DNA of 64,000 nucleotides, taken from contig QCXZ01000042.1 in assembly GCA_025024175.1 (NCBI GenBank), positions 12,603,501 to 12,667,500 on the forward strand. The letters run 5' to 3'. Shown here piece after piece: positions 1 through 10,827 of this stretch. A model generated the notes under the pieces. The model ran no database searches. It was not told the DNA's origin and saw nothing but the letters and a program-made list of their open reading frames with translations. This stretch comes from Rhyzopertha dominica. Its lineage: Eukaryota > Arthropoda > Insecta > Coleoptera > Bostrichidae. The position numbers and the translations under genes were made by a program. Each line of letters begins with the position of its first letter. Within the stretch, counting starts at the first letter, position 1.

Positions 1-117
1 TATTAGTTGTTTCTCATTTGCGCAAAAACAATCCACACGTGGTTCTTAATGTGTAAAAATCACATAACGATTTAGTTGATTTGGTGATATCTATATATTG
101 TAGTATACACTATACAA

Positions 118-350
118 ACAAGAAAGGAGCATTTCCATTTTGTTCTACGCACATTTGGCAATATTTTCTTCATCTAATGTGACAAATGCCTCTTTCCCAG
201 ACTGTAGCAAATCTTCCTTGTTACTGAAGATGTTGGCATCTTCATACTTTATGTTTCCTTAAATACAAAGCTCAGTAGGTGTCAAGTCTGGGGATCTAGG
301 AGGGTATCGCGCAACTGAATGTGCTGCTATTACTCTATTTTAAAGTTGTT
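118..350 (-). pseudogene. IS630/Tc1-mariner transposase C-terminal relic
   Basis: Read on the minus strand, this stretch gives a transposase-like segment containing PPRSPDLTPTEL, the usual surroundings of the third catalytic aspartate in IS630/Tc1/mariner transposases. About 50 further residues follow, rich in Lys, Glu and Asp, as in the C-terminal tail of these enzymes. Two in-frame stops interrupt it, one shortly after the motif and one near the tail end. No N-terminal half and no terminal inverted repeat were found nearby, so it is a dead fragment. Family assignment rests on the SPDLTPTE motif and its spacing to the tail; the exact subfamily is unknown. Confidence 0.6.
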
Positions 351-551
351 CTGAATAACAAACTACTGGAACCACCGTGTATATTCATTGTAGTTTTAGG
401 CTTCCTGCAATGAAGACTGTTGCTACATGCAACCACCTAAGAATCGTCTATTAGATATTTTTGTGAATTTCAAAGTCCTTTAGTATCTTGAGAAGCAGAT
501 ACTACATAAAATAATGAATCACGGTATGGAAAATAACGTGATTTATAAACT

Positions 552-568
552 ATATAAACTAGATATAT
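552..568. repeat. Left 17-bp target-site duplication of PLE copy 1
   Basis: The 17-mer ATATAAACTAGATATAT occurs here and again, identical, at 2367-2383, exactly bracketing the Penelope-like element. Variable-length target duplications are known for this class. Confidence 0.65.
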
Positions 569-603
569 TTAATACATTAAATATATATAGCTGTCGCTTT
601 TTA

Positions 604-657
604 TTATACTAAAGTCTTCTTAATTAAGGGGAATATCGACTTCTTACGTTAAAATAA
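604..657. repeat. 5' inverted arm of PLE copy 1
   Basis: About 54 bp that is the reverse complement of 2319-2372 with very few mismatches. It sits immediately before the reverse-transcriptase frame and represents an inverted piece of the element's 3' end. Confidence 0.85.
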
Positions 658-659
658 CA

Positions 660-1390
660 ATGACGTATGATACCAATAATGAATATTATATAAAAGACAG
701 TTTTAGTTTTGCTGAATCAGTAAAAAACTTAGAAATTCCACAGGATCATGAAATGGTATCACTAGATCAAGTAAGTCTTTTTGGAAACATTTCAAAATCT
801 TTAGTGATTAGAATTTTGAGTGAAAATGGGATAAAATTGACCCATTTTTTAAATGTCTGAGAATCAGCACAATTAATAAAAGAAGAGAGTTATTCCTAGA
901 AATGGTATCATTCATATTAGACAACTACTATTTTAACTATGAGGACAAATATTATAAACAAATTTTTGGATGTGCCATGGGGCCAAAATTGAGTCCTATA
1001 CTTGGACAGTATGTAATGAACGAACTTCTAAATTCGTGTATACTAAAGTTAACTTATAACATAATATTTATTAAAAAATTTGTGGATGACTTAATTTTAG
1101 TAATCCCAACATATGACATTGAAGAAATTATAACAGTTTTTAATTATTTTGACCAACATATAAAATTTACAGTTGAAAGAGAAGTGGATGATGGTGTATT
1201 ATATCTAGATACCAAAGTAATAAGCCAAAATCAAAATATTATGTTAGATTGGTGCCAAAAACCTATCTCTTCAGGCAGGTATATAAATTTTTTGTCAAAT
1301 CACTCAATTAAAATTGAAATAAACTTTATTAAACAAATGAAATACAGTATTAAAAAATATCACATCCAAATTTCATCAATAAGAATTTAA
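660..1390 (+). pseudogene. Penelope-type reverse transcriptase fragment (broken)
   Basis: It encodes the palm and thumb of a Penelope-type reverse transcriptase. The first frame (660-857) carries the fingers/palm motif VSLDQVSLFGNI, matching the PLE pattern of an acidic residue before VSLF. After a frame break at about 858-900, the second frame (902-1390) holds QIFGCAMGPKLSPILGQYV (motif 4), FVDDL (the catalytic motif 5, normally YADD-like), FTVEREVDDGVLYLDTKV (motif 6) and LDWCQKPISSGRY (thumb). The catalytic Asp pair in FVDD is retained. The N-terminus is missing and the frames are disrupted, so no active enzyme is expected. The order of motifs and the downstream GIY-YIG domain make this identification firm. 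Confidence 0.88.
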
Positions 1391-1403
1391 AAAAATAAAA
1401 AAT

Positions 1404-1964
1404 ATGTTATTAAAAAATACTTACCTACAAACTTTGATAAACAAAATTTTATTTTCTACAACTGATTATGTACAAAACGGACTTGCGATTAATCAACAAA
1501 ATTTAAATAATATAAACGTTTTAAATAGAATGGAGCAACAGGAAAGTCAAAATAATAACACAGAAGTTTCTCGTTTTGGATCTCTTCCAAACATTACAGG
1601 TCTGACAATGAAACTTACTAGAAGTTTTGAAAATGAGGGTACTAAGATAGCATTAAGAAATATTAAAAAAGGTTCGAACCTATTTAGCAAATCGAAATCA
1701 AGAATTCCAATAAAATATCAATCAAATGTTGTCTATTCTATAAAATGTGATACTTGTGACTAAATTTATGTGGGACGAACATCGCAGTGGTTTTCTAGTA
1801 GAATAGCACTGTATAAAAGCGATATTAGGATAAATAAAAATCGATGTTCATTGGCGGAACATGTAATAGAAAATAATCATGAAATAAATTGGGATGAAAT
1901 CAAAATTTTGGAAAAAGAAAACATTACAAATAACCGTTTAATTTTAAATGTGCCAGATAAATAA
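1404..1964 (+). pseudogene. PLE linker and GIY-YIG endonuclease (broken)
   Basis: This is the C-terminal endonuclease of the Penelope-like element, which nicks target DNA to prime reverse transcription. The frame 1404-1760 runs from a linker into SNVVYSIKCDTCD, which holds the CxxC pair typical of the PLE endonuclease. A stop codon at about 1761 separates this from IYVGRT (the second half of the GIY-YIG signature), SSRIALYKSDI with the conserved arginine, then LAEHVIENNHEINWDEIKILEKE with the conserved His and Glu. The corresponding stretch of the 24.4-kb copy lacks the stop and reads through with GGIYVGQT. The domain is therefore recognisable but interrupted by one nonsense mutation. Confidence 0.87.
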
Positions 1965-2242
1965 AAATATTAACACAATAAATAAAAATCAGACACACAC
2001 AAAATTTAAGTGATATTTACCCTGTTTATTGTCCCACGACATATTAAAATCATAAGTTAATAAAATTAAAATGTTTAGTAAATCGTGCAGTTACAAATTT
2101 ACAAAAAATGTGGTGGCTGTGTTGCAACTTTCAGATTTTGTCATTAATCTATCTAAAATGAAAACCTCAAGTTCCAAATATAATTACACATAATTGGAGC
2201 GTATTTTGGGTTCAGCTACATGTTGTTATATCTAAGTACCAT

Positions 2243-2320
2243 CGTAAATGTTTTATAGAAGCCCTAGCGGAGATTTAAAATAAAAATCGAAAGCTTGGCA
2301 AAGAAAGAAGAGTATACATT
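2243..2320 (+). other. Degenerate hammerhead-like motif in PLE 3' end
   Basis: Just upstream of the 3' inverted arm the sequence reads CTAGCGGA, a 5-bp stem GATTT/AAATC (2272-2276 with 2284-2288), then GAAA (2289-2292). This matches the hammerhead order of CUGANGA core, stem II and GAAA, but the first core is mutated and no clear UH cleavage dinucleotide follows. Hammerhead motifs are known in PLE terminal repeats. This copy is at best a decayed one. Confidence 0.35.
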
Positions 2321-2383
2321 ATTTTAACGTAAGAAGTCGACATTCCCCTTAATTAAGAAGACTTTAATATAAACTAGATATAT
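2319..2383. repeat. 3' inverted arm (2319-2372) and right target duplication (2367-2383) of PLE copy 1
   Basis: 2319-2372 is the inverted partner of 604-657, and 2367-2383 repeats the 17-mer at 552-568 exactly. Their few-base overlap shows that the arm ends at the insertion border. Confidence 0.75.
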
Positions 2384-3625
2384 GAGATATAAGCAACTCT
2401 CACCTAAAATTAAAATAAACCATAAATTTGTATTTACGATATTTAATTTATCACTTTTATAACCGTCTATGTGTCTATGTTCCATTACGCTTTCACGAAA
2501 TAAAACCTGGAGAAAGTTCAGTGACAGTAGTGGAAAGAAATAAGCTAACGTGAACAAACAATGTAACATTACACGAAATTATGTCTTAAATGTGAGATCT
2601 CTTTGTGTCCAGGTTTAAAAGTCTAAACCTTGACGACATGTTGAATATCCCATTAGCTTGTGCCAACAACAACCCCTTTGCAGAAATAATTTTCTTGCAA
2701 CCCTCCGAAGACAAGGAACTTTACTTTGCATGTCTTGTGCTTCCCCGAGGCTATTTCCTTATTAGACTTCCGTTTCGAGGTTCTTTGCGCTTGTATTCAA
2801 CGTTTACGAGGATGAACAAGCAACACATTAGCGGTAATGCATTCTCTAGGGATGCTGATGTAATACGAGAACAGCTGTGTGCTTCGTGATTGCTATTTTA
2901 TGTCTCAAATATAAACAACTACCATACGTATTAAATTAGGCTTACACGAATTTTTATATACTTATTTTGCCTATCGGAAATGAAAATTCACAACTATCTG
3001 TATTTTCAACATAAAAAATACAGGTTTGAATTGTGAGTCTACAAGCTCAATTTTTTAAATTGAGAAACAATAGCTTTTGGTGTGATTAGTGATCTAGAAA
3101 ACTTGGCAACCATTACCATATGTTTTAGCCCTTTTTAGAAAGGAAATTTCATCAACAAAGTCATTAAATGAGTTAAGGTATAATCTCATTATGAATTCCC
3201 AAAATTCAGCATCAGAATTACCACCAATGGATAAATCGTTTGAGCAACACACATTAAGCTAGGTTTAAATATAAACGGCAACTTCTTTAAGGATAACACT
3301 CACCCCATTAGAAGCTGGGTAACTTTTTCTATAGTCATAGTAATTTTCATGGGCATATTTTTACCTTATGCTGTTTTAATAAAATATATGTCTAAGGTCT
3401 TGATTTGAAACCTTCTCAAAATGATGGTTATTTTTTAAAGTTTGATCCTACTAGAAAAAGTGGTGATTCACAATCATATGATATGCAATTTTATGTAGTT
3501 ATACTCCAGGATTTTAAAGTGCGTATTTCGACACCTATTTTACTCCCCTAATTCTGAATCAGCATGAGGAGCGGCGATCCTTGCATAACGAGAACAATCC
3601 ACTGTCGCTCAGGTTCAAATTTTTT
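2384..3625. other. AT-rich stretch without a recognised gene
   Basis: There are open frames but none with a recognisable family. A 94-codon frame at 2605-2889 (+) has no motif I know. On the minus strand, about 3105-3250 gives roughly 46 open codons beginning NDLSIGGNSDAEFWEF, possibly another old transposon relic. No promoter or RNA gene was seen. Confidence 0.4.
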
Positions 3626-3629
3626 TCCC

Positions 3630-3960
3630 CCAAACAAAATACCCCCGCCTGATGCTCTCACAAAACCACACCCTCCACGCCCCCGACCTGCGACCTCGCA
3701 GCTGCAGAACATCCCTCGGGGACGTATCCGCGCTTCACGTTAACAATAACTCCAGATTTAACTCAATAATCCCCACGGCAGTGATTACATATGGCTCGAT
3801 TAAGTCAGCATTTCAATTATGGCAGTTCGGCGCAAAGCCGGAGCTTCGTCAAATTGATTTCGGGACGTCGATGGATCAGTTCGGTTATAACACAAGCGGT
3901 GGCGCATCTCTTGCAGCGCTACGAGACAAAGGAGATGCAGCCAGTGGGGGGGGGGGGTAA
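3630..3960. promoter_or_regulatory. GC-rich complex island, possible conserved non-coding element
   Basis: A sharp rise in GC against AT-rich flanks, with mixed-complexity sequence and overlapping short frames in two phases but no protein motif. It ends in a G run at about 3948-3957. No splice-bounded coherent frame is seen. A regulatory role is inferred from composition only. Confidence 0.25.
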
Positions 3961-4179
3961 TATTTCAAGTTTGAGAATGAAAGGACTTAGACTTAGGACC
4001 TCATATCCCAGACCACATTTTTTTCAATATCTGAGTGTACACTTCTTGTAGAAACTATCACAATCGCTCCAGTATTAACATATTGTATATATATATATTC
4101 TTATTAGAATCATTAATATGTTACTTAGTACTATTAATTTCATGCGACATCGGTCAATTTTTACAAAAGCGTTGGAAGA

Positions 4180-4239
4180 GAAAAGATCTTTTCATTCAAC
4201 GATAATGTATACATAAGATAATGTTTTCTCGAAAAGATC
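4180..4239. repeat. Palindrome and inverted repeat at PLE family B terminus
   Basis: A perfect 14-bp palindrome, GAAAAGATCTTTTC (4180-4193), is followed by the half-site GAAAAGATC at 4231-4239. The two GATC arms enclose about 37 bp. It lies directly beyond the tail of the minus-strand PLE and may be part of its terminus. Confidence 0.6.
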
Positions 4240-5160
4240 GCTGTCGTTTAAAAACACTGACAAAAAATTATTGGTCTAACGTTTCGATTACTCCTGTAGT
4301 CTTTGTCAAAATTCGTCTGACACAAGATAAAACAAAATTTTGAAAGTAAAAGACAAAGGAAGCGAGACGTCATGGAAACAACGTACCAACCTGATAAAAT
4401 ACGAACCTAATGACGAAAAAGGAACTACCTACCTACTAGATATACACGAACTACTTGATAAAAGATAACTACAAAATGTCACCTAACTCATAATTTCCAC
4501 AATCCGTCTTAAAATTATTAGTATTTCTACATTAGACGTTTGTGATAATATTTTTATCCATGTAAAGTTTGTGTTTTATCAAAGTCAATCATGTGTTTAT
4601 CAAATATGAGTGTTCAGCTACGTGAGATTTATATATATGTTGCAGCCTAGTAGCACGTATGTGTTTTTTGAAACGTGTACCTACTTTTCTTTTAGTTTGA
4701 CCTCAAGAACAAGTAATTTTGTAAACCTCTTTACTCTCTATATGTACTTTATCTTTAGTAGAACTTACAAGTTGTCCTAAGTTATTATACGTACTATCAA
4801 CAACTAAAATATCAGGTTTTCTAAGCATCCTCTATAATTTTTTCGAAAGGCCTTGCACTTAAGGCAAACTCAACTTTAATTTATTTTGTACTGGCTGAGT
4901 ATTTACTTAATTTGGATGAGCACTTTTATTAAAAACTAACCAAATATTCTTATTGCTATAACAATTTCTCACTAGCGCTGATTTAAAATTATATATTTCT
5001 TTTTGTTAAGAACTTTCGTCTGAGATCCTTTGTGCTCTAACAAATAACGTCCTCATAAGACTATTCTCTTGAAAGGAAGGGTGGTGGCATGTGGCGTGTA
5101 CATATCTGTCTGTGTGTGTTGGTTTTCTGTAAACCTTATGTCCTAACTGCCCAGTGTTTA
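4240..5160 (-). mobile_element. Penelope-like retroelement, family B, 5'-truncated relic
   Basis: On the minus strand the region first encodes the thumb of a Penelope-type reverse transcriptase (about 5150-5000: GHKVYRKPTHTDRY, then a HATCHHPSF-like His-rich stretch and a VRAQRI-like helix). A linker follows (LKLSLP at about 4880), then a decayed GIY-YIG endonuclease (about 4740-4560) and a 3' untranslated tail ending near 4240. Nucleotide identity to 13,880-14,300 and to 54,080-54,482 is obvious by eye, for example the shared segment around the LSLP codons. There are several stops and frameshifts. The catalytic palm is absent, consistent with 5' truncation. Tail features are listed separately. 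Confidence 0.82.
4250..4335 (-). other. Hammerhead-like core in PLE family B tail
   Basis: On the minus strand TTGACAAA is followed by a stem GACTAC/GTAATC (one mismatch, loop AGGA), then GAAACG. A flanking TGACAAA/TTTGTCA pairing could close the structure. The order matches a hammerhead ribozyme with a mutated CUGANGA box. No intact UH cleavage site was identified. Confidence 0.35.
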
Positions 5161-6335
5161 TTCTGTAAATTCGTACCTACATATGTATTCTTCTAAAGAT
5201 GACGATGTCAGATATCGAACAATTGATATTCTCATAATATGTCGACAAATTTTCACAGCTCTAGTCACAATCGTATCGTGTCTATCAGTCTCAAATCGCG
5301 CTGTTTTCGGTACGTGTATTCGTAAAGATCTATTATAGGCAGTCAGACTTGACACAAATCCCTAAAGATTCTCCTGAGATTTGAGGACTAATTTTAAGAA
5401 ATACTACAAAATAAATGAACAACAGAAACACTATCAAAAAATACTTTCTAAAAGAACTTTATGGGATCGCCCTGCTGATATCATTACAAGCAAATTTCTG
5501 TTCACAATCCATACTGAGAATACTAATTTTTGATCTACTATGTTAGTTTTAAGGCGCCTCCTTTATAAAACTTGCAACAATGTGCAAATTCCTAGTCGAG
5601 CTTTCCTCGCTTTAGCTCGTAGAGCGGACGTAGGTCGCGAATGGTAGAGTAAAACCCATTAGGGCATACTTCGTCGAGGATAATAGAGAAACAGAAAGGC
5701 CAGTGCGAACGTGACGGTCTAGCACCATCTGAACGAATGCCTCCAATAGACGTCCCCCGAATAGAAATGAGGACCAATTCTCTAGAAACCGGTGTTGTTC
5801 CAGGAGTTTTATTAATCAGACCGGAGGCAGGAATGACGAATTGGACTGCTGGAAAGACAATCGCCTAAGTTATTGGAAAAACATTAGAAGTGTGACGGGC
5901 GACGGTTCGCGTTGTTATTATTATTACTATTACACGAACGTGGTTTGATGGTACGGGTAGAGACTTCTCACTAACTAGATAGTTAATTTTTAAAAACAAT
6001 CTTCGTGCCGCACACGATGTGAAAGCTTTACAGCGTGATGCAAAGTTTGTAACAAAAATCATAGGTCCCTTGTTTGATGTTGAAAAGGAGACATTAAAAA
6101 AAAACAAAATTGACCTGCAGTTATTGTTCCAAACTTTTGCTTCACACTGTGTAAGGAGGATGATTTTCTGTAAATGTATCTATAGGTAAACGCAGTTAAT
6201 ATTAATTTTGAAATCGGATCGTGCCTTAGAGGTTTCCATCCTTCATTTTCACTATTTTACTTTCCAGTGTAGTGGTCTAGTATTCATTTTTGCTTATTTG
6301 CCCTACATTCGCAAATTTAGTTTTAATGGCTCGCC
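5161..6335. other. Stretch without a recognised gene
   Basis: Mixed composition. A minus-strand frame at 5592-5777 and flanking moderately GC-rich sequence up to about 6100 show no domain I recognise. No repeat termini are visible. Confidence 0.35.
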
Positions 6336-6339
6336 AAAT

Positions 6340-6800
6340 TTTGCTTGGAAGCTTTCCCTCCCGATTTATTTCCCTGTAATTCTCGCTCGCCGATTAACAT
6401 AAAAATTAATGTTCCGCCGCAACGTTTCGGATTCGCTCAATTCCACCAGACGCGCTCGCCTGCTCCAAAATTGACAAACATTAAGCAATCAAGACGGGAA
6501 AAAATTACACGCCGAACTTGCTCCATTAAAATGGTAATTGAAAGTAATCGCCTCCCCTTTCGGAGACCTTGACACTTTGCTCTTTTCTGCACAGACTTTC
6601 GTTCCTACATAGTCTGGACCCAATTCCTTCCTGAACATCGCATAAGTGGTTTATGATATATTCAAAGCCGAGTTCAGTCAGGCCTGCCATGAACACAACA
6701 TAAATTCTTGTTTCCACTCGACGAAGCAGCCGCGTATAAATCGGAAGGGCACTACTTCTGCCCCGCCCTCATTTCCATAAATTCAGGAATGTAAGCGCGT
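6340..6800. promoter_or_regulatory. GC-elevated island, possible regulatory block
   Basis: Two adjacent patches (about 6340-6580 and 6720-6800) of complex, GC-elevated sequence with TAAT-containing motifs. Short frames on both strands overlap without family similarity. The regulatory reading is inferred from composition. Confidence 0.22.
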
Positions 6801-8480
6801 TAGATCGTCCAATTTTGTACTTAGTGGGGTGAGTGAGACTAACTAGGTCTAATCGATGCTACAATCAATCAGTACCTCTTTTAGGTACGTCAATGCTTAT
6901 TTTGTTGGCCAGGTAAGATTACCAAGGCTGTAATAGGGAAACCCTAGTAAGCTACTTATGATTAGTGGAGAAGTTTCCTAAACTTGTATTGCTTGCTTTA
7001 ACTTTAACTTGCTTAATGTACTAGAACACTTAAAGTGCAATTCATACAAGGAACGGGGTCTACCTTGCTAGTTGACTTAAGCAAGCGATTAGTTAGTTCA
7101 TCAACAAATGCCTACTTAAAAGTGGTTCAAAATTACCTAATCAAAACTCTCAGTAATCCTCGTTCAATTTGTGCAGAATGCGAGGTAACGTACTAGCTAC
7201 AATTTCAGACTAGCGTTACGTAGTTCGATATAAAAGCTCCATTAATCCATGTTCGGATTTAAACTTGCTGGACTGTTAGTATGCTTGTGTTTCAGGTGCA
7301 TAATAAATTCTCGTTAGTTCGAACTTCTGCAGCTGGCATCAGGTTATACTGTCATTTCAAATATCTATATCATTAGTTATACAAACTAACAAATTTAGGT
7401 GATTTATAAAATAAAGTTCGATAATGAGTATGACGAGGAAAGCAAGCTTTTATTTTTAACGTTACACGTATTTTTTTATGATTCCTTGCAGACTAGTAAA
7501 ACAAAAACGAAACAAGCTAAGTATTTCGAAGTAGTTTTCAACCAAAGACTGATTGGAAGTCCCTTGCGTATTATTTACATGATAGAATTACTTGTTCTAG
7601 TTGCTTATATACCAGAACAAAATGATAACTTCGTTAAAGTATTATCAGTACCCGTTTGCGTGATGATCTTTGTACTTTCAGTTATTCCACTGTTAACGGT
7701 TTCAATTTCAGATGTACTTGCGCAATAAGCAGAAGATTCGACTTCTTCAACATTTTACACTTGTGCCATCCTCTTTGAGTATATTAACTAAAAAAAAACC
7801 TGTGTTCTTTGTACGAATGGTAGATATAGCAGTGGCACAGTTTCTTTCACAATAACTAGCACACGTCATTTTTACCGTTTGCGGACATGATGACGAAAAT
7901 CGTTCCTACTTANCACGCTTAGAATATTTAACATATATCTAGGTAAGCGAAATGGCATAACTATAACTTATAAGTCAGACAGAAATAATAAATTTGTTAG
8001 GAACGGAGATGACGAATAGAATAATGTAGAATTTAAATGTTTTAGTTTTGATAGAAGTTTTAAATGGAGAAGTGTCATCATTAGAGAGGGTATTTGAGAG
8101 AAAAGTTCATCACTGTATTAGCATTTTAAATTTCTTTCTAAATTAATGAAAAAATTTCGGCTATTGTAAAGAAATGCAAATTGAGCTAATAAATCTAACA
8201 AGTTACTAATACATACTCAAATAAGAGTATAAAAAACAGAGTTGTTATTGATAATAAACAAATATTTACTATGTAGGTACGTAAGGTAGGTAATATAGAG
8301 AGGAACCACATGATTCTTTTATAATATGGAGCATTTATGTCGGGATGATACGTTACAAATATTTCATTTAATGGCAGATTATTCTCAGGTATTAATTTAG
8401 CTTCCAGAAAACGTATTTTAGTGGTTAATAAAAATGCAGTTTCCTTAAAAATGGTTCGTCTAACTTCATTCTCCTGGAAT
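6801..8480. other. AT-rich stretch with one unrecognised 109-codon frame
   Basis: The + frame at 7399-7728 would encode 109 residues with two hydrophobic segments near its C-terminus (around IIYMIELLVLVAYI and VCVMIFVLSVIPLLTV). It has no recognised motif, no paralogue in the window and base composition like its flanks, so it may be chance. Nothing else was found. One N is present at 7913. Confidence 0.3.
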
Positions 8481-8484
8481 ATGA

Positions 8485-8860
8485 AACTAACACTTTCTGC
8501 ACCTGTCTCAGGATTACCGCCACCCCCACCCTCCAAGCTTCCAGCCCTGCGACCATTATGCGGATTTCTTTCCGAAATCCTCGCGGATTCTTCTCGACGA
8601 TATGCGTCTTTGGCTAATTTACTTGAACCAAATGGCGAACTAAGACTGCCATTAGGGGCGGCATTACGTGAAATCAATATTATCCGCGTTAGTGCCATTC
8701 CGGAATATTGCACTTGCAAGCAGGGCTCCGTGAAATTTCTATTGCGCTTACGCGATGGGGGGAAGCGATTTGTTAACGTGATGTGTTCACTGGACACTTG
8801 CTGAGTATATGGGGAGATGTGAAAGGTGTGGGTCCTTGGAAACGAAGTAAACAAGTTAAT
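8485..8860. promoter_or_regulatory. GC-rich island with overlapping spurious frames
   Basis: Complex GC-elevated sequence with open frames on both strands, including a 219-codon minus frame spanning 8195-8854. That frame contains a Gly/Pro low-complexity run and then enters plain AT-rich DNA without any domain. Open frames on both strands at once suggest stop-poor composition rather than coding. Candidate non-coding element. Confidence 0.25.
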
Positions 8861-9884
8861 GACGTGAGCGCGAATTGGTTTTATTGCGTCGAAGATAGAT
8901 GCTGAATGAAGTAAAGTGTCACATTAGAATCACGTGTTCCAACTGAGCTGTAATAGTGTACATTGTAACTGATTAAAAAAACCTAAAACCTTTGAAATTA
9001 TGAAGTATAATTTAAATTATATACAAAAAAACCATAAGAGAATTTTTCAGCACAGTTTATTAGTCAAATCATATTTACTGCATAACGTTTTATTTCGGCG
9101 CTAGAGGCCAAAAGTTAAAGCTTTTGTATTATAAAAGATAGAATAACTTAATTCTTTTCAAAGATGTGTTGTATGATATATGTAGAGACGTTGTTTACAC
9201 AGAATTTTATATTGAATTTGACAATTTAGACAAGCAAATGAGAAAATTATTTGTTTCCGACACAAAGTAATGTTTTTTTAAATAGCAGTCATGTGTGGCT
9301 TTGACAGATTATGATTTGCAATTTTTTAAGTTTTGCCATGATTCTTTTCGTGATAGCTAATTATGGTGTTTGCTGACTATCTCGTTATTTACATTAAGTA
9401 GCTCGTTTAAAAGAATGGCATTTAGCATATAAGATGACATACACTGAAAACTGTAAAAAACATCGAAGCCACTAGAAACATGTATATTAATTAATTCACA
9501 TTATCAAAAACTAAAAATGTACAAATTGTTGTCTTTCCTTCTTTATACACTTCAAGCATTTTCTACGCATCGTTAATACAGCGTTTGTAAGATGCACGAA
9601 AGTTAGCTTTTCGTACTGCGACCCTTTGAAACTTTTTTCCAGAGCAATTGTACCATTACAATATTTTTGTTAATTAGAAAATAACATCAAACAGGTATCT
9701 GTGATTATTTCAACAGAATTCAAAAGATTGTAATACTTGATATTAAATGGTAGCCATAAACAATCATCAAACAACGCTCTTACATTCTAAAATTTTTAGT
9801 TAAATGTATCCTTCAAAACTTTAAAAGACATTTTGTTAGAAAACTAATCCATTACTCTTTGAAAAAAAAATTTAATTCCACCTT
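8861..9884. other. AT-rich stretch, nothing recognised
   Basis: Low-GC DNA with no long frame, repeat terminus or RNA gene visible. Confidence 0.5.
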
Positions 9885-9962
9885 ATTAATTTTATGGTAA
9901 AACGTTCGGCTATCTAAAAGCCATCATCATTAAAAATATAAAAAGGAGCGAAGTCAAAATAT
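9885..9962 (-). mobile_element. Penelope-like element tail, third family
   Basis: The minus strand reads AATGATGA, a 4-bp stem GGCT/AGCC with a 7-nt loop, then GAACGTTTTACC. This is the layout of the family A and B tails (CUGANGA-like box, stem II, GAAA-like box, then a CGTT/GCTT tract) with a different stem sequence. No coding part was found upstream, so it is a tail-only relic. The assignment rests on this structural analogy. Confidence 0.4.
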
Positions 9963-10510
9963 TCGTAAAAGTTCCTTTTTAGCATTACTGATTCTGGTAC
10001 TGACAATGGCTTGTCAAAAGTGCTTTTAATACAAAATAAATTAACAAAATAAAAAGACATCTAGGTATAAGTCTTTATACGGTAAAGAAAAATAAAACAT
10101 ACAAAGTTTAATGAATAAAAAATATAATTTTGAACACTGCACAGTTGAAACATTCCAACTTGAACACACTAACTTATGAGTAAATTACACCTCACAGTTA
10201 CATAAATGTTGTTTTTAGTCTTTTCATAAAAAACACACCTCATTTCTGCCTTTATAAATGATAATTATGTTAATAATAAATAATAACCAAGGACTAGCTG
10301 GATATGGAAATACAAACTCAAAACATTATTTCAGTTCATTTTTAGACACCTATGGCGAAAATGTACCTGTTTTTTCAAGGCTAGTATACGTAGTATTCCT
10401 GTTATAACTAAAAGCGTGAGCAGCAGCTTTTAATTATATGTGCTTACATTCAAGGCGTACTGATAACACGTTACATAAGAGTACCATCTTAGATAATAAA
10501 TTTGGATAAT
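9963..10510. other. AT-rich stretch, nothing recognised
   Basis: No frame above 60 codons and no repeat signature beyond simple AT richness. Confidence 0.45.
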
Positions 10511-10553
10511 GTACTATAGTATAGTATACTATAGTATAGTGTAGTATAGTATA
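10511..10553. repeat. TATAG-type pentanucleotide microsatellite
   Basis: Imperfect tandem copies of TATAG and variants over about 43 bp. Confidence 0.85.
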
Positions 10554-10573
10554 AAACCATGTTTGGTTCCAAC

Positions 10574-10827
10574 TACTGGCGTAGCCAAGGGGGTCGGGTG
10601 GCAGAGGGGCAAGTGCCCCTCCTCCCCAGGAACTAAATTAATTTGATAATGGAACAGCAGCTTTTTTACATTCAACAGTACAAATTTGTTGCAAACTATT
10701 GGTTTGTTGTATAATAAACATTTTAGCAAATTAAACACTAAATTTAAGTCACACCTCTTCTGTTTTTTTCTTGTGTATGGAGCTTCCCCCCCCCCCACTC
10801 TAAGACACCTTTCTGGCTATGCCACTG
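10574..10827. mobile_element. Non-autonomous hAT-like MITE, 254 bp
   Basis: The left end begins TACTGGCGTAGCC and the right end, reverse-complemented, begins CAGTGGCATAGCC. This is a terminal inverted repeat of the CAGTGGCRTAGCC type. The flanks carry an 8-bp target duplication with one mismatch (GTTCCAAC at 10566-10573, GTTTCAAC at 10828-10835), as expected for the hAT superfamily. No transposase is inside. A C run lies at about 10787-10798. Confidence 0.8.

Larger units (their letters stand above)
569..2366 (+). mobile_element. Penelope-like retroelement, family A copy 1, 5'-truncated
   Basis: This is a 1.8-kb Penelope-like element bounded by a perfect 17-bp direct repeat. In order it holds a short inverted arm (604-657), the middle and end of a Penelope-type reverse transcriptase (660-1390), a linker, a GIY-YIG endonuclease (about 1713-1964) and a 3' region (1965-2366) whose end is the inverted partner of the 5' arm. 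The N-terminal third of the reverse transcriptase is missing, so the copy was 5'-truncated at insertion. Frameshifts and stops show it is no longer functional. PLEs typically carry terminal repeats in direct or inverted arrangement, which fits the arm seen here. Family A relates it to the copy at 23.7-25.1 kb, which shares both coding and 3' sequence. Confidence 0.88.

Noticed and set aside
3948..3958. G run as a functional G-quadruplex
   Set aside because: A single uninterrupted run without further G tracts nearby; more likely a simple homopolymer.
7399..7728. 109-codon frame as a small membrane protein
   Set aside because: Two hydrophobic stretches are expected by chance from T-rich codons in AT-rich DNA. 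No homologue is recognised and no promoter or splice context is visible.
8195..8854. 219-codon minus-strand frame, the longest in the window
   Set aside because: Contains a Gly/Pro low-complexity run, overlaps a 127-codon frame on the other strand and passes from a GC-rich island into AT-rich DNA without any domain. Most likely stop-poor composition.
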